Shown here: positions 43,854 through 53,599 of the stretch, in pieces | How positions within the stretch are numbered: the first letter of the stretch is position 1 | Layout: every line of letters starts with the position of its first letter | DNA from: Streptomyces sp. NBC_01317 | Lineage (GTDB): Bacteria > Actinomycetota > Actinomycetes > Streptomycetales > Streptomycetaceae | NCBI RefSeq assembly: GCF_035961655.1 | Contig: NZ_CP108393.1 | Location: forward strand, 1,426,001 to 1,490,000 | Length of the DNA: 64,000 bases | Direction: 5' to 3' | The notes under the pieces: generated by a model | Seen by the model: only the letters and a program-made list of their open reading frames with translations | What the model was told of the DNA's origin: nothing | Database searches by the model: none | Translations under genes and position numbers: made by a program

Positions 43854-44798
43854 TCAGGCTCCGGCCAGCAGCAGATCCCGTATCCGCTCCGCCGTGGCCG
43901 CGTCGCGGGCGGCGGTGAAGGGCAGCGTGTTGCCGCCCGTGATCCGGAACGGCTCGCCCGCGAGCGTCGTGTCCGCGCCGCCCGCCTCGGCCACCAGCAG
44001 CAGCCCCGCCGCGTGGTCCCAGGCCAGCTCCCAGCTGAACGCCACCGCGTCCAGGGCGCCGCGTGCCAGGGCCAGGTACTCCAGTCCCGCCGAACCGCAC
44101 GCGCGGGTGCCGACGCCTTCGGTACGGAGGCCGAGGAGCGCCCGCTTCTGGTCCTCGGTCGTGTAGTCCGGGTGGGACATCGCGACGGTGAGCGGCACGC
44201 CGGGCGCGGGGGCGCCGGAGCGCAGGCGGACGCCGTTCAGCCAGGCGCCCCGGCCGCGCACGGCGATCGCCATCTCGTCCGGCGCGGCGGCGTACGTCCA
44301 GGACGCCAGCACCTCGCCGCCCTGGGCGAGGGCGACGAGCGTGCAGAATCCGGGCTCGCCCCGGACGAACTGGGCGGTGCCGTCGACCGGGTCCACGATC
44401 CACACCGGCGCCTCGCCGCGCAGCGCGTCGTACACGGAAGGGTCCGCGTGCACGGCCTCCTCGCCGACGACGACCGAGCCGGGGAGCAGGGCGGTCAGGG
44501 CGGCGGTGAGGTGTTCCTCGGCGCCCCGGTCCGCGATGGTGACCAGGTCGTGCGGGCCGCTCTTCTCCACGATCTCGTGCGCGGCGAGCTGCCGGAAGCG
44601 GGGCATGATCTCGGCGGCGGCGGCCGCGCGGACCGCCGCCTCGACGGCGGACACCAGCGGCCCGGAGGCCGCCGGGGCGCCGGCCGTCACGGCGGGGCCC
44701 TGTTGTCCGTCGGGAGCCGTCCGGCGCACCGGCACCCTCATGGACAGGAGGTCTCCGTACCCGGACCCGGCGCCGCCGCCCGCAATGTCATCGATCAT
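43854..44798 (-). CDS. Inositol monophosphatase family protein
   Basis: 314 residues. Metal-binding motifs of the FIG superfamily: VVGEEA (near 120), WIVDPVDGTAQFVRG and, near the C-terminus, WELAWDHAAGLLLVAEAGG. It is a magnesium-dependent phosphatase of a small phosphorylated alcohol (inositol phosphate, histidinol phosphate or a similar ester). The first 45 residues are low-complexity and may not be translated. The start ATG 44798 has a weak ribosome site. No neighbour points to the substrate. Confidence 0.88.
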   Translation of the reverse strand: MIDDIAGGGAGSGYGDLLSMRVPVRRTAPDGQQGPAVTAGAPAASGPLVSAVEAAVRAAAAAEIMPRFRQLAAHEIVEKSGPHDLVTIADRGAEEHLTAALTALLPGSVVVGEEAVHADPSVYDALRGEAPVWIVDPVDGTAQFVRGEPGFCTLVALAQGGEVLASWTYAAAPDEMAIAVRGRGAWLNGVRLRSGAPAPGVPLTVAMSHPDYTTEDQKRALLGLRTEGVGTRACGSAGLEYLALARGALDAVAFSWELAWDHAAGLLLVAEAGGADTTLAGEPFRITGGNTLPFTAARDAATAERIRDLLLAGA

Positions 44799-44852
44799 GC
44801 GTCCATCCCATCACGCGGCACTGACAACGCGTATGACAGGTCGGGTGACAAC

Positions 44853-46670
44853 TCAGCGGCCTACGGCGTAACCCTGCATGCCGCGCGGGTTCGCGGCGGC
44901 CGACAGGACGCCCGTCGCGGGGTCCCTCGCCACCACGCACAGCCTCCCCTCCGACCACGGCTCGCCGACCGTGACGTCGTGGCCGAGGCGCCGCAGTCCG
45001 GCGATGACGGCGGGGTCCATGCCCTCCTCGACGGTCACGCTGCCCGGCCGCGTCCCGCGCGGGTAGAAGGAGCTGGGGAAGCTGTCGTTGTGCCAGTTCG
45101 GCGCGTCGACCGCGCCCTGGAGGTCGAGTCCGCCGCGCACGGACCCGCGCAGGACGAGGGCGAGGAAGAAGTGCAGCTGCCACTGGTCCTGCTGGTCCCC
45201 GCCGGGTGTGCCGAACGCGAGCACCGGCACCCCGTCGCGCAGCGCGAGGGACGGCGTGAGGGTGGTACGCGGACGGCGGCCGGGGGTCAGGGAGTTGGGC
45301 AGGCCCTCTTCCAGCCAGGTCATCTGGAGCCGGGTGCCGAGCGGGAAGCCCAGCTCGGGCACGACGGGGTTGGACTGGAGCCAGCCGCCGCTGGGGGTGG
45401 CCGCGACCATGTTGCCCCAGCGGTCCACGATGTCGAGGTGGCAGGTGTCGCCCCGGGTGGCGCCGTCCTTGGAGACGGTCGGCTCCCCCGCGCCCGGAAT
45501 GCTCATCGCACTGAATTCCTCACCCTCCACGACGGTCCCGGCGTGTGCGCTGAGCACGGGCGTACGCCCTCCGGGGCTGCCGGGGCGCAGTTCGTACGAG
45601 GCCGTCTCGCCGATCAGCGCCCTGCGGGCGGTGTTGTACGGCTCCGAGAGCAGCACGTCGAGCGGCACGTCACCGGCGGCCCCCTCCCCCGCGTCGCCGT
45701 ACCACGCCTCCCGGTCGGCCATCGCGAGCTTGCACCCCTCGACGAGGAGGTGGACGTAGGCGGCGGAGCCGTACGCGGGCAGGTCGGCGGCGCGCGACGG
45801 CAGCAGGGCGAGCTGCTGGAGGAAGGCGGGGCCCTGGCTCCAGCCGCCCGCCTTGCAGAGCGTCCAGCCGTCCCACTCGTACGTGGCGGGGGCCTCGTAC
45901 GACGCGGACCAGCCGGCCAGGTCGGCGGCGGTCAGGGGGCCGGTGTGGTGCGTCCCGCTGGTGTCGAGGGTCGGCCGGCCGGCCTGGCGCACCAGCGCCT
46001 CCGCGATGAACCCCTCGCGCCAGACGGCGCGGGCGGCCTCGATCTGGGTGGTCCTGTCCGCGCCCGCCGCCTCGGCCTCGGCGACGAGGCGGCGCCAGGT
46101 CGCGGCGAGTGCGGGGTTGCGGAACAGCGTGCCGGGGGCCGGAGGGGTGCCGTCGGGCAGGTAGACGGCGGCCGACGAGGGCCACTCGGTCTCGAAGAGC
46201 TCGCGGACGGTCTCGACGGTCTGGCCGACCCGCTCGACGGGCGCGTGGCCGTCCTCGGCGTACCCGATGGCGTACCGCAGCACCTCGGCGAGCGTCCACG
46301 TGCCGTGGTCGCGGAGCAGCAGCATCCAGGCGTCGAAGGCGCCGGGGACGGCGGCGGCCAGGGGGCCCGTACCAGGGACGAGGGTGAGGCCGAGCGAGCG
46401 GTAGTGCGCGACGGTCGCGGCGGCGGGCGCGGGCCCCTGCCCGCACAGCACCCGTACGTCACCACCGGCCGGCGCCAGGATGATCGGCACCTCGCCGGCG
46501 GGCCCGTTGAGGTGGGGCTCCACGACGTGCAGCACGAACCCGGCGGCGACGGCGGCGTCGTACGCGTTCCCGCCGCCCTCCAGGACGGCCATCGCGGACT
46601 GCGAGGCGAGCCAGTGGGTGGAGGAGACCATGCCGAAGGTGCCCTGGAGGGTGGGTCGGGTGGTGAACAT
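44853..46670 (-). CDS. Gamma-glutamyltransferase family protein
   Basis: 605 residues from ATG 46670; a GTG at 46682 would add four residues. It is a member of the Ntn-hydrolase family that is made as a precursor and self-cleaves. The new N-terminal Thr is in DTCHLDIVDRWGNMVAATPSGGW (shown as DTCHLDIVDRWGNM), about residue 410, and is followed by the usual PSGGWLQSNPVV. N-terminal marks are STHWLASQSAMAVLEGGGNAYDAAVA. No signal peptide is seen, so it is probably cytoplasmic or of the GgtA-like type that cleaves gamma-glutamyl or cephalosporin-type amides. Confidence 0.9.
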   Translation of the reverse strand: MFTTRPTLQGTFGMVSSTHWLASQSAMAVLEGGGNAYDAAVAAGFVLHVVEPHLNGPAGEVPIILAPAGGDVRVLCGQGPAPAAATVAHYRSLGLTLVPGTGPLAAAVPGAFDAWMLLLRDHGTWTLAEVLRYAIGYAEDGHAPVERVGQTVETVRELFETEWPSSAAVYLPDGTPPAPGTLFRNPALAATWRRLVAEAEAAGADRTTQIEAARAVWREGFIAEALVRQAGRPTLDTSGTHHTGPLTAADLAGWSASYEAPATYEWDGWTLCKAGGWSQGPAFLQQLALLPSRAADLPAYGSAAYVHLLVEGCKLAMADREAWYGDAGEGAAGDVPLDVLLSEPYNTARRALIGETASYELRPGSPGGRTPVLSAHAGTVVEGEEFSAMSIPGAGEPTVSKDGATRGDTCHLDIVDRWGNMVAATPSGGWLQSNPVVPELGFPLGTRLQMTWLEEGLPNSLTPGRRPRTTLTPSLALRDGVPVLAFGTPGGDQQDQWQLHFFLALVLRGSVRGGLDLQGAVDAPNWHNDSFPSSFYPRGTRPGSVTVEEGMDPAVIAGLRRLGHDVTVGEPWSEGRLCVVARDPATGVLSAAANPRGMQGYAVGR

Positions 46671-46719
46671 ACGGGCTCTCACCTCGCTGTTTACGCGCGT
46701 CGGACGGTCGAATGTGCAC

Positions 46720-47535
46720 TCAGGATCGAGCCTGGGGAGGATCTGGGGAGTTCGGACTGGAGCTCTCCTCCTCCCGCTCCCCCAGCAGGCTATCGATCGC
46801 CCTGCGCCCCTTCTTCCCCGCCTCCGGCATGAAGTGCGCGTAGTGATCGAGCGTGATGGTCGGCGACGAGTGCCCCAGCCATCTGGCGAGGGTGACGACC
46901 GACTCTCCTGCCTCCAGCACGATGGATGCGTACGTGTGCCTCAATACATGGAACCCGTCCTTCGGTGCCGCTTGCCACTGCCAAGGTTTCGCCCCCTTGG
47001 CACGCGGAGGGATGACACCTGCCCTGGCCAGGGCAGGCTTCCAGATCTCGGTGTTCCACGTGTTGGCGGCGATCGCGTTCCCGTACTTCGTTGTCAGTAC
47101 GAGGCCGAACTTCTTCCGCTCCCTGTCCGATTCAGGGCCGCCCCAGGGAAGCTCGACCTTGTCACCCGGGTATGTCCTGGCATGCTTCACCAGCTCGCCG
47201 ACCACGGAAAGCGGCATATCCGCAACGCGCGTTTTGCCGCCTGTTGGAAGGGTAAAGTACTTGTGGCCATTGACTATTTGCACTTGCCGTCGGACGTGAA
47301 GGACTCCGCGCGCGTGGTCGATGTCTTCCATGCTCAGGCCGAAGACTTCACCCTCCCGCAGACCGCACCCAAGCCCAAGAATTACCGCTATACGGTGCCT
47401 CTGGCTGATCTCATCACGCACCCTCCGAGCTAGCGCCTCAGGCCACGCCTCGCGACGCTCATCGGGCAGCTTCGGCGATCGGACCGACTTGGACTTCATC
47501 GGATTCCGAGCAAGACGCTTGTCATCAACCGCTGT
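46720..47535 (-). pseudogene. Tyrosine integrase, N-terminally truncated
   Basis: The catalytic half of a phage/ICE-type tyrosine recombinase. Active residues are visible: GLGCGLREGEVFGL (Arg I), HVLRHTYAS (HxxR), RWLGHSSPTITLDHYAHF (His and catalytic Tyr). An open frame of 259 residues starts at ATG 47499, but homologous codons continue upstream to 47535 (…AVDDKRLARNP), where TAG (47538-47536) stops the frame. The SAM-like core-binding domain (about 120-150 residues) is missing. No tRNA or direct-repeat attachment site is seen nearby. This is a remnant marking the island border. Confidence 0.88.
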
Positions 47536-47649
47536 CTAGGACGCTCGACAGCGTTGTGAGGATGCTGCGGGCGTACTGCGGCGAGCACGAGGATTCGAGT
47601 TTGACTATGCAGGCGCGAAGCTCGACCGCAGACACCTTGTTCAGCGATA

Positions 47650-48324
47650 CACCGCCCAGGTGCGGCCCTATCGGCGACCTGACGCAGAAGTTGCCTGAAG
47701 GCAGCTACGACCGCATCGTCGCCACCGTGGCGGTACCCACCGTGCCGGTCTCATGGCTGGAAGCACTCGCTCCCGGCGGACGGCTCGTGACCACCCTCGC
47801 TCGGACTGGATTGATCATCGTCGCGGACAAGTCCGCCGACGGCGGCGCAACAGGTCATGTCGCACCGGAATCAGCCGGGTTCATGAGCACGCGCCACGGC
47901 GAGAACTACGACGGTCCTTCCGGACGACGCCCCTGTATGGCAGACCGCCCAGCACGCCGACGGCGAGACCGTCACCACCAGCCGCTACCCCCTGATGTAC
48001 GTGCCGGACACCTGGGACGTGCGCTCCACCCTGGAACTCGTAGCGCCGGGCATCGAGCACCGGCAGCACACCGCTGCCAATGGCACACGCACCATGTATA
48101 TGCTCCACCCAGACGGATCCTGGGCTCGCGCCACAGCAACGAAGCGCAGGGGCTCACCCACCGTGCACCAAGGTGGTCCAAGGAGGCTGTGGGACGAACT
48201 GGACCGTATCCGCACCTGGCTTGTGGTGGACGGTGACCTTCCCGTCCGGGGGGCCGCAGTGACCATCACCTCCGATGGAGCCGCCACTCTCTTCCGACGA
48301 GGCTGGTCAGCCAAGGTCGCCTGA
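47650..48324 (+). pseudogene. Frameshifted PCMT-like methyltransferase (RiPP-type)
   Basis: Two adjoining frames together give a truncated protein-L-isoaspartate-methyltransferase-like protein. The first (about 47650-47900) reads YDRIVATVAVPTVPVSWL and PGGRLVTTLARTG, the post-SAM core of these enzymes. From about 47910 the reading continues one frame over as QTAQHADGETVTTSRYPLMY, then WDVRSTLELVAPGIEH and LHPDGSWARATATKR, ending WSAKVA. This arrangement resembles methyltransferases beside ATP-grasp-modified peptides, but no such peptide or ATP-grasp gene is here. The SAM-binding N-terminus is lost. Confidence 0.68.
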
Positions 48325-48725
48325 AGCGTCGAACGTGATCGCCAGCCCGCCATGGTCCCGTCCCCCAAGCGACCTAACGAGCATCCCGCCCGCGTGCAGG
48401 TACCTACATTTTCGAGCGCGTCCGCAAATACCTCGGCAAGGGCGCCACGACGTAGCCGTAGCCCCTTCCGAGCCTCCCCGCACGGTCGCGAGCTGATGCC
48501 TCCAACCACAGCACAAGTTCGCCCATGGACCCCGGATCCTTGGCGTGACGGGTGCGGTGGAGGTCAACGACCGCGCCATCATCGTTAAGGAACGGGACGA
48601 ACCACCCGGCTACTTCCTCCAGCACGGCTTCGGCTACCAGTGCCACGAACGCGACAAGCCGCACTACGGCCGCCAGCTCGGCCGGGCCCCATCGGCTGGG
48701 GGGCAGGGAACGAAACGCAAACCGC
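48325..48725. other. No confident gene
   Basis: About 400 bp between two decayed genes. Open frames exist on both strands (48404-48847 minus and 48545-48991 plus) but none shows a recognisable domain or ribosome site. It looks like mosaic remnant DNA. Confidence 0.5.
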
Positions 48726-48896
48726 ATGAACTTCTCCTCGTGGCCTCCGGCGCTCGTCGTCGACGTCGAAGGCAACGGCCTCAATTCGCCCGATCTGGTC
48801 GAGGTAACGGCGCTTCCCGTGTGCGAGGGGCGGCTGGACACGAGCACGGCGGGAGCGTGGCTGACGGGCGGCTACGGGCGGGACGGGCAGGGGTAG
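48726..48896 (+). pseudogene. Truncated 3'-5' exonuclease (DEDD-type) N-terminus
   Basis: 56 residues from ATG 48726: NFSSWPPALVVDVEGNGLNS is followed by PDLVEVTALPV. VVDVEGNG matches exonuclease motif I (DxE) of DnaQ-like enzymes. Motifs II and III are absent because TAG stops it at 48896. It is a remnant, weakly supported by one motif. The 214 bp that follow, up to 49110, hold no gene, only the leader of the next operon. Confidence 0.5.
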
Positions 48897-49110
48897 GGCT
48901 CGTCGTGGAAGCGGAGGGACTGCCCCGCAGCTTCGTGCACCCGCTGCGTTCTTCGCCTACAGAGGCGGTACGAAGATCCCGCTTGTCGTAGAATCGTCTC
49001 GGTTTCGTCGGGGGATGCTTCGGTCTGTCCTGTGGCGACGGCCTTCGCGCGAGGAAGCGCCAGGGGCGGCGAGTCAGCTGCGCCCTGCTCCCTCGAAGAG
49101 AGGGAGCAGC

Positions 49111-50949
49111 ATGCAGGTACAGCGGGTGACCCTGGAGAACTTCCGTGGCGTGAAGGGCGGGACAGTTCTCCTGGATGGCCACTCCTTGTTGGTCGGCTCG
49201 AACAGCGTCGGCAAGTCGACTGTGTGTGAGGGGCTGGAGCTCGTACTTGGGCCCGAGCGCATGTTCCGGCGGCCCGTGGTCGACGAGTACGACTTCTATG
49301 GCGGGTGCTATCAGGAACGGGAGGGCGAGCTGCCCGAAGTGAGGATCGAGGTGGTCCTCACCCAACTTTCTGATGCCGCTGAGCGCCGGTTCGGCAGCCA
49401 TCTGCGCCGCTGGTCGGCGCGGACGAGCGACTTCCTCGATACGGTCCCCGACGCGGTCGAAGACGCCGAGACCGGCGAATGGTGCCTGCCGGTGGTCTTC
49501 CTCGGCCGCTACGACCCTCAGGAGGACGACTTCGTCGGGGGAACGTTCTTCGCGCACCCCGAGAGCGTCCCGGATGGCCTTGACGGGGAGGAGACCGGCC
49601 TGGGCGTAGGGCTGAAAACCTTCACTCGTGAGGACAAGCGGCACTGCGGATTCCTCTATCTGCGGCCGAACCGTACTGGCAGCAGGGCGCTCACTTTCCA
49701 GCGTGGCTCCCTTCTGGACACGATCGTGCGACTGGAGGCAGAGCTTGCGGGCCCGCTGTGGGAGAAGGCGCTTCGTGACCTGGACCAAGTCGCAGTCGCC
49801 GCGGCCGAATCTGGTTTCGGAAAGATCCGTACCGAGATACGCGACCGTGTCGATCGCTTTGTCAGCCTCGGCGACACTGCTGATCCGGTCGATCTGAAGG
49901 TGTCTGAACTCACCCGTGAACACTTGCGTGAGGTATTGCGCCTGTTCATCGCGACCCAGCCCGGGCCGCACACCGTGCCGTTCAACCGGCTGAGCACCGG
50001 ATCGCTGAACCTGCTGGTGTTCGCCCTGCTCACCTACATTGCCGAACTCAAGGGCGACAAGTCGGTGATCTTTGCGATGGAGGAGCCGGAGATAGCGCTC
50101 CCGCCACATGCGCAGCGCCGTCTCATCGACTTCGTGGTCAAACGCATGGGCCAGGTGATCGTCACCTCTCATTCGCCCTACGTGATCGAGAAGTTCGAGC
50201 CCTCCCGCATTGTCATGATCAACCGCGACTCAAAGGGCGCACTCAGTAGCAACCGTGTCGTCCTGCCCAGTGACTTCAAGCTGAAAAAGTACCGTGACAA
50301 CCGCCGGCAGTTCGCTGAGGCTGTCCTGGGCCGCGCCGTACTAGTGGTGGAGGGCGCTGCGGAAGCGGCCCTGTTCCCGGCGGTCTCGGACGTACTGGAA
50401 GCGGACCCCGCCGTCACAGGCTACGTCCCTCTGGACCTTGCTGGCGTCACGATCTTCGACGCTCAGAACGACGTCTCTGTGCCCTTGTTCGCCCCCGTCT
50501 TTAAGGGGCTGGGCAAGCCGGTCTACGGGATCCACGATCTCCCGGACAAACCGCTCGACGCGAAGGCTGCGGCGAAGACTGCCGACTTCACGCACTACAC
50601 GGTGCTCAACTACAAAAGCGTCGAGAAGCTCCTGGTCGCCGAAGTGCCGGTTGACGCCCAGCGTCGCTTCCTCGCCGCGGTGGCCCAGCGCACGGACTAT
50701 CCCTCCGGATGTGCACGCCCCGACCCGTCTGCCACGGACCCGGCCGTGAGCGCCCTCGCCTATGACGTGCTGTGGGCCCGCAAGGGTGACGGCTATGCCG
50801 CGCTGCTCATAGCTGAGTGCCAGGGCCGCAGCCAACTCCCCGCTGCCCTGGCCGATATCCTTCTCCAGATTGACTTCGATCTGGCAACTTCCGCGGGCGG
50901 GGCCGGAACTAGCGACTCAGCTCACCCGGACGAGACCGATGGAGATTGA
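49111..50949 (+). CDS. OLD-family ATPase/nuclease, GajA-like
   Basis: 612 residues from ATG 49111, which follows AGGGAG. Walker A is GSNSVGKST (29-37). The ABC-type signature is LSTGSLNLLVF (294-304), Walker B VIFAMEEPEIALPP (319-332), and H-loop TSHSP (352-356). The C-terminal third is a TOPRIM domain with VVEGAAEAALF (Glu 414/418) and GIHDLPDKP (473-481). The DxD is spread as DxxD, unlike canonical TOPRIM. OLD-family nucleases with a UvrD-like helicase gene next door form the Gabija antiphage system, and the helicase ATG overlaps this stop by 11 bp. The match is to class and order, not to a proven Gabija protein. Confidence 0.85.
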   Translation: MQVQRVTLENFRGVKGGTVLLDGHSLLVGSNSVGKSTVCEGLELVLGPERMFRRPVVDEYDFYGGCYQEREGELPEVRIEVVLTQLSDAAERRFGSHLRRWSARTSDFLDTVPDAVEDAETGEWCLPVVFLGRYDPQEDDFVGGTFFAHPESVPDGLDGEETGLGVGLKTFTREDKRHCGFLYLRPNRTGSRALTFQRGSLLDTIVRLEAELAGPLWEKALRDLDQVAVAAAESGFGKIRTEIRDRVDRFVSLGDTADPVDLKVSELTREHLREVLRLFIATQPGPHTVPFNRLSTGSLNLLVFALLTYIAELKGDKSVIFAMEEPEIALPPHAQRRLIDFVVKRMGQVIVTSHSPYVIEKFEPSRIVMINRDSKGALSSNRVVLPSDFKLKKYRDNRRQFAEAVLGRAVLVVEGAAEAALFPAVSDVLEADPAVTGYVPLDLAGVTIFDAQNDVSVPLFAPVFKGLGKPVYGIHDLPDKPLDAKAAAKTADFTHYTVLNYKSVEKLLVAEVPVDAQRRFLAAVAQRTDYPSGCARPDPSATDPAVSALAYDVLWARKGDGYAALLIAECQGRSQLPAALADILLQIDFDLATSAGGAGTSDSAHPDETDGD

Positions 50950-52648
50950 CCCGGTCCGGCAAGAGATCCTCGACGCTCCCGGCCATCTTCTGATCGTCGG
51001 GGGCCCAGGCTGCGGCAAGACCACCATCGCTCTTCTCAAGGCCCAAACGAGGCTGGCCGCCCTCGAACCCGAACAGCGCGTAGCTTTCCTGAGCTTCTCG
51101 CGCGCTGCCGTACGCCAGATCACTGACCGGATGTCCGGAGTCCTGGACCAGGCCAGCCGCCAGCGCCTGGAAGTACGCACCTTTCACGCCTTCTTCCTCG
51201 ACGTCGTACGCAGCCACGGACGACTGCTCACCGGCCGGCCATCGTCGTTCATCGCACCCGACCGCGAACGGCAGATCCAGGCGGACTTCGACGGCGATTG
51301 GAAAAGTGAGCGTCAGCGCCTCGCGACCGAGGAGGGCCGCTACGTCTTCGACCTCCTCGCCGGCACAACGGCGACCCTCCTGGAGCGTAGCGCCGCCCTG
51401 CGTGTCCTCTACAGCAGCATCTATCCACTGATCATCGTCGACGAGTTCCAGGACACCAACACCGACCAGTGGCGCGTGATCAAGGCTCTCAGTGGCACCT
51501 CCACCGTCATCTGCCTCGCCGACCCTGACCAGCGCATCTTCGACCACCTGGACGGCGTTGAAGAGCAGCGCCTTGACGACGCCGTGGCGCACCTCGCACC
51601 CAAGCCATTCGACTTGTCCAAGGACAACCACCGCAGTCCCGGCAGCGGACTGCTCGACTACGCCAACGCCGTCCTGAACAACACCCTTTACCCTCAGCCA
51701 GACAACGTCCGCACCTGGACCTATACCCCTGGCTACGGCGTTCCCTGGCAGACCCGTGTCCACAAGGGGGTCGTCGCCGTGCGGGATCACCTCACCACCC
51801 AGCTGGGGCGCACACCGACGATCGCCATCCTCGCAAGCGTCAACTCCCTGCTGGGTCAGGTGTCCGAGACCCTCGACACCGACACCGACACCGGAGAAAT
51901 CACACTTCCTGCAGTTGAGCACGCCCTGCAATGGGATCCCGAACTGACCGCAGCGGCCGGCTACGTCGTCGCGTCGATCATGGAGTGGCCAGGGCTGCCT
52001 CGCGTGGAGGCTGTGGCCCGGACCGTGCAGTCCCTTGCCGACTTTTACCGTGTCAAGCTCACCAGCGGCACGGTCGGCGCACGCGGCAAGATCAAACCCT
52101 TGGAGAACGGGCTCGTCGCATTCACGTCTGGCAAGACCATCCGTTCCAAGAGCGTCAAGGCCGTGACCGCTGCCTACGATGCTGGGATCTCCTACATAGG
52201 GCAACCGGTCGCCGACTGGCAGACCGCGCGTGACCGCCTCCGCGGCTCCAGCGAACTCGGAGAAGTCCTCAAACACACACGCCTGTTGCGCCTACTCCAC
52301 GCTACCGATGCGATGGCCTGGGGCCTGTCTGATGCCTGGGACGGCCAGTCTGCCTACAGAGAAGCCACAGCCACAGTCCGCGCCGTCCTTGCCGCCGAAT
52401 CCCTCACCGCAGCCCAACAAGCGCCAGAGCCAGTCTCCCTGATGAGCATGCACCGCTCCAAGGGCAAGGAATTTGACGGTGTCGTCATCGTCGAAGGACC
52501 CTACGCAGGTACCCTGCTCGACCCCAGATGGGACCCTGAACGTCTGCGCGCCCAGAGACGCCTCCTACGCGTCGCCATAACGCGAGCGCGCTTCGTGGTC
52601 CTCTTCGTCCGCCCTCAGGGCAGCCAACGTCTCACGGGAACGCGCTAA
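50939..52648 (+). CDS. UvrD/Rep-like superfamily-1 helicase, GajB-like
   Basis: 569 residues from ATG 50939, overlapping the ATPase gene by 11 bp. SF1A helicase motifs: I GGPGCGKTT (21-29), Ia LSFSRAAVRQI, II LIIVDEFQDTN (about 164-174), III ICLADPDQRIF, V SMHRSKGKEFDGVVIV (about 503) and VI LLRVAITRARFVVLFV. All catalytic residues are present. GajB proteins are about 490 residues, so this is somewhat long. Together with the OLD nuclease it should sense and degrade invading DNA. No CRISPR, retron or third gene lies beside it. Confidence 0.87.
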   Translation: MEIDPVRQEILDAPGHLLIVGGPGCGKTTIALLKAQTRLAALEPEQRVAFLSFSRAAVRQITDRMSGVLDQASRQRLEVRTFHAFFLDVVRSHGRLLTGRPSSFIAPDRERQIQADFDGDWKSERQRLATEEGRYVFDLLAGTTATLLERSAALRVLYSSIYPLIIVDEFQDTNTDQWRVIKALSGTSTVICLADPDQRIFDHLDGVEEQRLDDAVAHLAPKPFDLSKDNHRSPGSGLLDYANAVLNNTLYPQPDNVRTWTYTPGYGVPWQTRVHKGVVAVRDHLTTQLGRTPTIAILASVNSLLGQVSETLDTDTDTGEITLPAVEHALQWDPELTAAAGYVVASIMEWPGLPRVEAVARTVQSLADFYRVKLTSGTVGARGKIKPLENGLVAFTSGKTIRSKSVKAVTAAYDAGISYIGQPVADWQTARDRLRGSSELGEVLKHTRLLRLLHATDAMAWGLSDAWDGQSAYREATATVRAVLAAESLTAAQQAPEPVSLMSMHRSKGKEFDGVVIVEGPYAGTLLDPRWDPERLRAQRRLLRVAITRARFVVLFVRPQGSQRLTGTR

Positions 52649-53139
52649 CCCCGCCTTCGACGTTGCTCTGCGCGATCCAGTTGTCGGGGCAGAGACCGGC
52701 GACTACGAACCGAGCCGTTCGCCCGTCGCACGAGGCAGTGCCGGAAATGCCGACGCTCACGCGAACCGTCGCGCCAGTGCGGCAGAACGACTGGGCCCCA
52801 CCGCCACGGCTGAACCGGAAGCAGGTCCTCGAACCCGGTCTTCGCACATTCCAGCAACGAACACCGCCAACAACGCCCGAGTGCACCTCCGCACAGGCCC
52901 CTCGACGTGTAGCACGGCGCTGTGCGCCCCAGCCGATGCCGCAATACCGGACCCAGGGTTCTCACCCCTCAAGACTAGATTCGCTCTCAGAGAAGCCGAA
53001 GCGGCTGGGTTCGTTGTCAAACACCTGGAATGGATGACGAAGGACAGGCACCGGTGCCCTTTGACAGCCGATCTTGACGTTTTGATAAGTGATCTTGACA
53101 GCTGGCAGGGGCCTGCTGGGTTGATTCCGGGGGCCTCGC
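52649..53139. other. No confident gene
   Basis: About 490 bp after the helicase gene. Frames on both strands are short and lack domains; the composition is lower in GC than the core. I see no promoter or terminator strong enough to call. Confidence 0.5.
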
Positions 53140-53528
53140 GGGTCAGCCCCGACCGGACGCCGTCCATGTGGTCGACGGCCCGGCCCCAGGTGGTGCACGC
53201 CTGCTCGATGCTGCCTTCGGCGGCTCGCATCTCGGCCTACGCGACCAGGTCGAGGACGACGATCCGCGTAGGTGCCCGGTGGTCGGCTCGACGCCGCCGC
53301 CCCGTACATCGCCGCGGCCCGGCGCCGGTCGCCGAGCGTCTCGAAGACCATCGCCGTACGGCTGTGAACGGGGGCGGCAGGCGGCCCCCACGACAGCGCC
53401 CAGAACGGCAGGTCATCCCCCTTCGCCGAACTCAGGGCGGTTACGCGCTCGACCTCCCGCACAACCTCCTGCCGCCGGCCCGCCTTGGCGAGGGCGTGCG
53501 CATGGGCGACGGCGAACAGCGCCTCGGT
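53140..53528 (-). pseudogene. TPR-type transcriptional regulator remnant
   Basis: Read on the minus strand, 53528-53265 encodes TEALFAVAHAHALAKAGRRQ...DDLPFWALSWGPPA...VFETLGDRRRAAAMYGAAA, the C-terminal TPR region of Streptomyces helix-turn-helix/TPR regulators. A frame change near 53262 brings RIVVLDLVA, then TAG (53239-53237), then MRAAEGSIEQACTTWGRAVDHMDG. The frameshift plus the nonsense codon show decay. The DNA-binding N-terminus is missing. It lies between the Gabija-like operon and the unknown-function cluster. Confidence 0.65.
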
Positions 53529-53599
53529 CTGCCCGGCCCCCCTTTCGGTTCGTGACCAGGCACGACCACGCCGAAGGAGACGACGGCGATGCACTGGAG

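Noticed and set aside
46671..46719. tRNA attachment site for the integrase
   Set aside because: No cloverleaf or CCA end can be folded from this stretch, and no direct repeat of it is seen further on.
48404..48847. Protein-coding gene on the minus strand
   Set aside because: Open but without a recognised domain, with no clear ribosome site, and lying between two plus-strand remnants.
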